Shown here in pieces: positions 61,716 to 64,000 of a DNA stretch of 64,000 bases; position 1 is the first letter of the stretch; every line of letters begins with the position of its first letter. The notes beneath the pieces were generated by a model, which ran no database searches, was not told the DNA's origin, and was given only the letters and a program-made list of their open reading frames with translations. Source of the DNA: Nitrosospira sp. Is2 (GTDB lineage: Bacteria; Pseudomonadota; Gammaproteobacteria; Burkholderiales; Nitrosomonadaceae). The DNA is taken from the NCBI RefSeq assembly GCF_033095785.1, contig NZ_CP137134.1, positions 1,674,001-1,738,000 on the forward strand, given 5' to 3'. The position numbers and the translations under genes are program-made.

Positions 61716-62231
61716 CTAATTGAGCGGGTCCAGCGACAAATCAATCTCTTTCGCTTTGGCCAGAATGGCGGCTGACGTCCGTCCCAGTTTAAGCCCGATT
61801 CGCCGTACCGGAACATTCTGGCTCACAAGGGTTTGCAAGGCAGTGAGTTGTTCTGCCGTCCAGGGTTTGCCGGCGTTGCGTGCCATCTTTCTTCGGTCGA
61901 GTTGCCGCCTTTCACCTATTCTTCGGTCAGGCTCATAATGAGACTGCGCAGTATGCTTGACGAGGTCTTCCGGCCTGCAAACTTCTTTTACAATCTCAAG
62001 GGCCCGCCGCCGGTCGAAACCCCGCCGGTCACCGGACGGGGATGCTTGGGAAAGTGTTTCCAGCAACTCAAAAAATTCTGTACGGGTGTCGGCGGGCAAG
62101 CCGGCAACAAGCGCACCAAGAATGTCCTGCGAGCGCCTGTATTCTTCCAGCCTGAGGCTGGAGATTTCCTGTCTTAGTTCAATCATTCGCTGGTTTAATT
62201 GGTGTTCACTGTCTTTCATAACAACAAGCAC
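61716..62231 (-). CDS. Hypothetical protein with C-terminal Myb-like helix-turn-helix
   Basis: The 171-residue product has an N-terminal coiled-coil (EHQLNQRMIELRQEISSLRL), a variable middle, and a C-terminal segment KPWTAEQLTALQTLVSQNVP followed by VRRIGLKLGRTSAAILAKAK. The last part resembles the short helix-turn-helix (Myb/SANT-like) found in many small bacterial proteins. It has arginine-rich stretches (DRRGFDRRRAL, DRRIGERRQLDRR). It may bind DNA. The ATG at 62231 or the one four codons later could be used. Confidence 0.65.
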   Translation of the reverse strand: MLVVMKDSEHQLNQRMIELRQEISSLRLEEYRRSQDILGALVAGLPADTRTEFFELLETLSQASPSGDRRGFDRRRALEIVKEVCRPEDLVKHTAQSHYEPDRRIGERRQLDRRKMARNAGKPWTAEQLTALQTLVSQNVPVRRIGLKLGRTSAAILAKAKEIDLSLDPLN

Positions 62232-62353
62232 TTCCTTCCATACGCATTAATAGACTAACAGGCCATGCATTTGTTCAGCTAACACCTCTTTCTTCGCAGT
62301 CAAGCCACTGGATCGATGTTCAGCATCATGCCACCAATGGCGGCACGAACGGC

Positions 62354-62830
62354 TCAACCCGCGTCCTTGCAGCTTTTAACGTCCTCCGTAACGGTCTTGC
62401 CGTCTTTCAGCACGACCGTCTGGCGGATGATCTTGCACTCGCGATTATCGCCTGGCTGCGCGGATGGCACAACTTCGGCCTTGCCGCTCACCCCGCTGTT
62501 AGGATTGCTGAAGGTCTGAGGTTCTTCAGTTTCGTACGCGCGTTGCGACGCCTCCGCCATCTTTTGTTTATCGTCCTTGCCAAGATAGCCGCCAACAGTC
62601 GAACCGAGGTAGTAGCCGCCAACGCCTCCCGCGATCGCACCTACAATCCGGCCTGCCGTGCCTCCCCCGAGATAACTGCCAAGGTAGCTTCCCCCGATTG
62701 ATCCGGCGATGCTGCCGATCAATCCGCCTGCACGTCGGGTTTCGGTTGATTGACATGCGGGCAGCAGCACGACCAGCGCGAGTATAAATAACTGCCTTAG
62801 CTTCATACCAGAGATCGAAAGACCTTTCAT
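62354..62830 (-). CDS. Glycine-zipper lipoprotein (17-kDa surface antigen type)
   Basis: The 158-residue product has a signal peptide with lipobox LLPAC. It is followed by a glycine-zipper region with many GxxxG repeats (RAGGLIGSIAGSIGGSYLGS, TAGRIVGAIAGGVGGYYLGS) that could insert in the outer membrane. The C-terminal part (DNRECKIIRQTVVLKDGKTV) has two cysteines near the end and the antigen-family layout. A second ATG eight codons downstream, MKLRQLFILALVVLLPAC, gives a cleaner signal. A role in envelope integrity is inferred from relatives. Confidence 0.85.
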   Translation of the reverse strand: MKGLSISGMKLRQLFILALVVLLPACQSTETRRAGGLIGSIAGSIGGSYLGSYLGGGTAGRIVGAIAGGVGGYYLGSTVGGYLGKDDKQKMAEASQRAYETEEPQTFSNPNSGVSGKAEVVPSAQPGDNRECKIIRQTVVLKDGKTVTEDVKSCKDAG

Positions 62831-63041
62831 CTTCGTTTACTCCTCAAACCCCGTCTGAACGGGGGATGATTCTAACCGGCGGTTCGTTAATCGAAGGACG
62901 TATTAGCTCCGTTTTTTCTGCTCTATTTGGTGTTAACAGCTCAAATCCATTATATTGCACAGCTTAATTGACAACCCGCGGTTTGCCGACGTACATTTCA
63001 CCGCGATGCTTGTTTTACCGCCCTCAAATAATAGAATTATT

Positions 63042-63212
63042 ATGAAAATCGTGAGAATTATTCGTCTGGCAGTTGTTTTGGCTGTCCTTCCCGCTCTTTC
63101 CGGATGCTGGTATCTGGTGGCGGGCGGAGCCGGCGTCTACGGTGGATACAAGATGAAAGAGAAAGGTTACACCTTACAGAATCCCATAGCCAAGGAGAAG
63201 AGCAGCAAATAG
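63042..63212 (+). CDS. Small lipoprotein
   Basis: From the ATG at 63042 the product has 56 residues. It has a signal peptide MKIVRIIRLAVVLAVLPALS ending in the lipobox LSGC and a mature part GGAGVYGGYKMKEKGYTLQN with a short glycine-rich stretch. The frame is open upstream but without a start that fits. Such small lipoproteins are common near glycine-zipper proteins. The function is unknown. Confidence 0.7.
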   Translation: MKIVRIIRLAVVLAVLPALSGCWYLVAGGAGVYGGYKMKEKGYTLQNPIAKEKSSK

Positions 63213-63301
63213 CAGTCAGTCAGGGTGGGCAGGGTGGATGCGCGAGCTTAGCGCAACCGTCTTTCCTGTTCCGCTGCCATTGCAACTCCAGTTGCGTCAC
63301 A

Positions 63302-64000
63302 TCATTTCTTTGTTTTTGCCCATTCATCGGCTTGCCGATGTGCTTCGGCGACCTGTACCGGTGTCATGAGTTTTTCCATCAATTCGCGGTTTTCCAGCGC
63401 ATCCTCATAGCCGCTTGCACTGGCGATGCTGAACCACTTGTCGGCTTCAACGTAGTCCTGCTTAACTCCGTGGCCTTTATAGTACAGCACCCCCAGGTTA
63501 GTTTGCGCACCGAGATGGGCTTGCTCCGCAGCCTTTTGATACCAGGAAAGGGCCTGGGCGTAATCCTGGGGCACCCCCTCGCCGTTGTCATACTTCACGC
63601 CCAAGCTGTACTGGGCCCTCCCATAGCCCTGCTCAGCCGCCTTGCGATACCAGTTTAATGCCTCCTGTTCATTCTTTATGATGCCCCGGCCGTTGTCGTA
63701 GCGCACACCCAGATTAAACTGGGCATCCGGATCCCCCTGCTCAGCGGCCTGACGGTACCAATCCACGGCCTTCTGGTCATCCTGTAGAACGCCTTTTCCA
63801 GTGGCATACATGACCCCAAGGTTGAACTGCGCCGGCGCATAACCTCCTTCAGCGCCTTTGCGGTACCAGGCAGCCGCCTCGTAATCGTCCTGCGTTATTC
63901 CCCGTCCTTTCGCATACGCCACGCCAAGCTTGAACTGAGCGCGCGCGTCTTCCTGTTCAGCCGCCTTGCGATACCAGCCCGCCGCCTGCTTATCGTCCTG
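63302..64000 (-). CDS. Sel1-repeat protein (partial, 5' end outside window)
   Basis: This leftward frame stays open to the right edge, so the gene start lies beyond position 64000. It encodes Sel1-like repeats of 36 residues, about six in the window, such as AVDWYRQAAEQGDPDAQFNL and GVRYDNGRGIIKNEQEALN. A conserved pattern AxWYRKAAEQGxxxAQxNLG is visible in each. Sel1 repeats form helical solenoids for protein-protein interaction, often at the periphery of signalling or stress pathways. No catalytic domain is seen, and the signal peptide, if any, would be outside the window. Confidence 0.92.
   Translation of the reverse strand, partial: QDDKQAAGWYRKAAEQEDARAQFKLGVAYAKGRGITQDDYEAAAWYRKGAEGGYAPAQFNLGVMYATGKGVLQDDQKAVDWYRQAAEQGDPDAQFNLGVRYDNGRGIIKNEQEALNWYRKAAEQGYGRAQYSLGVKYDNGEGVPQDYAQALSWYQKAAEQAHLGAQTNLGVLYYKGHGVKQDYVEADKWFSIASASGYEDALENRELMEKLMTPVQVAEAHRQADEWAKTKK

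Noticed and set aside
1..64000. CRISPR array
   Set aside because: No array of regularly spaced identical repeats of 24-40 bases was seen; the only tandem repeats are short and are listed.

Overview
The window looks like the replication-origin region of a betaproteobacterial chromosome, most likely a Nitrosomonadaceae member such as Nitrosospira. This is an inference from gene order (yidD-rnpA-rpmH / dnaA-dnaN-gyrB, with no recF), protein style (RegB/RegA redox pair, a PEP-CTERM protein with HAF repeats, DUF3309, KGG-like stress protein) and base composition. It is not a database result.

Positions 1-27700 are a conserved core. The leftward yidD-rnpA-rpmH group faces dnaA across a spacer with a perfect DnaA box. 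The dnaA-dnaN spacer has further box-like sites and an AT-rich stretch, and a near-perfect parS site sits directly before gyrB. Then come glyA-nrdR-ribD, the oppositely oriented regBA redox two-component pair, and ribE-ribBA-ribH-nusB-thiL-pgpA-pncC. The ribBA product has a GTP cyclohydrolase II-like half without its zinc cysteines. A membrane protein, a secreted protease fused to TPR repeats, recA-recX, a small OB-type lipoprotein, alaS, trxB, an Smr-domain protein, a DksA-type regulator, a periplasmic peroxiredoxin and an MFS transporter complete the core.

The accessory region starts at tRNA-Arg(CCU) (27737-27812). Next to the tRNA lies a decayed integrase tail, followed by an AlpA-like regulator, a CHC2 zinc-finger primase piece, a TOPRIM-DUF3987 replication protein and a small terminase subunit, with no capsid or tail genes. 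This gene set resembles a phage satellite or PICI-like island. Beyond it (33-57 kb) is a mosaic of intact cargo and broken genes. Intact cargo includes an SDR enzyme, a KGG-like stress protein, an HU gene overlapping a Ku-less ligD, a thermonuclease operon with three unknown proteins, a DhaK-DhaL kinase behind a 110-bp MITE, UmuD with a LexA box, a serine dehydratase-like enzyme and a class III aminotransferase. Broken genes include a second HU, an SRAP/YedK peptidase, a thermonuclease copy, ParDE, UmuC, a serine recombinase, a GST and a HerA-type ATPase. One IS3-family element is present. Two distant loci (41.3 and 52.9 kb) encode paralogous coiled-coil envelope proteins.

The right end (57-64 kb) carries envelope and stress genes: a trypsin-like protease, a glycerol facilitator-type aquaporin, DUF3309, ChaB, a glycine-zipper lipoprotein, another small lipoprotein and a Sel1-repeat protein that runs off the window.

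Several pseudogenes leave and then return to the same reading frame through paired small indels. That pattern may be decay or may reflect residual sequencing error, and it should be checked before the genes are called dead.
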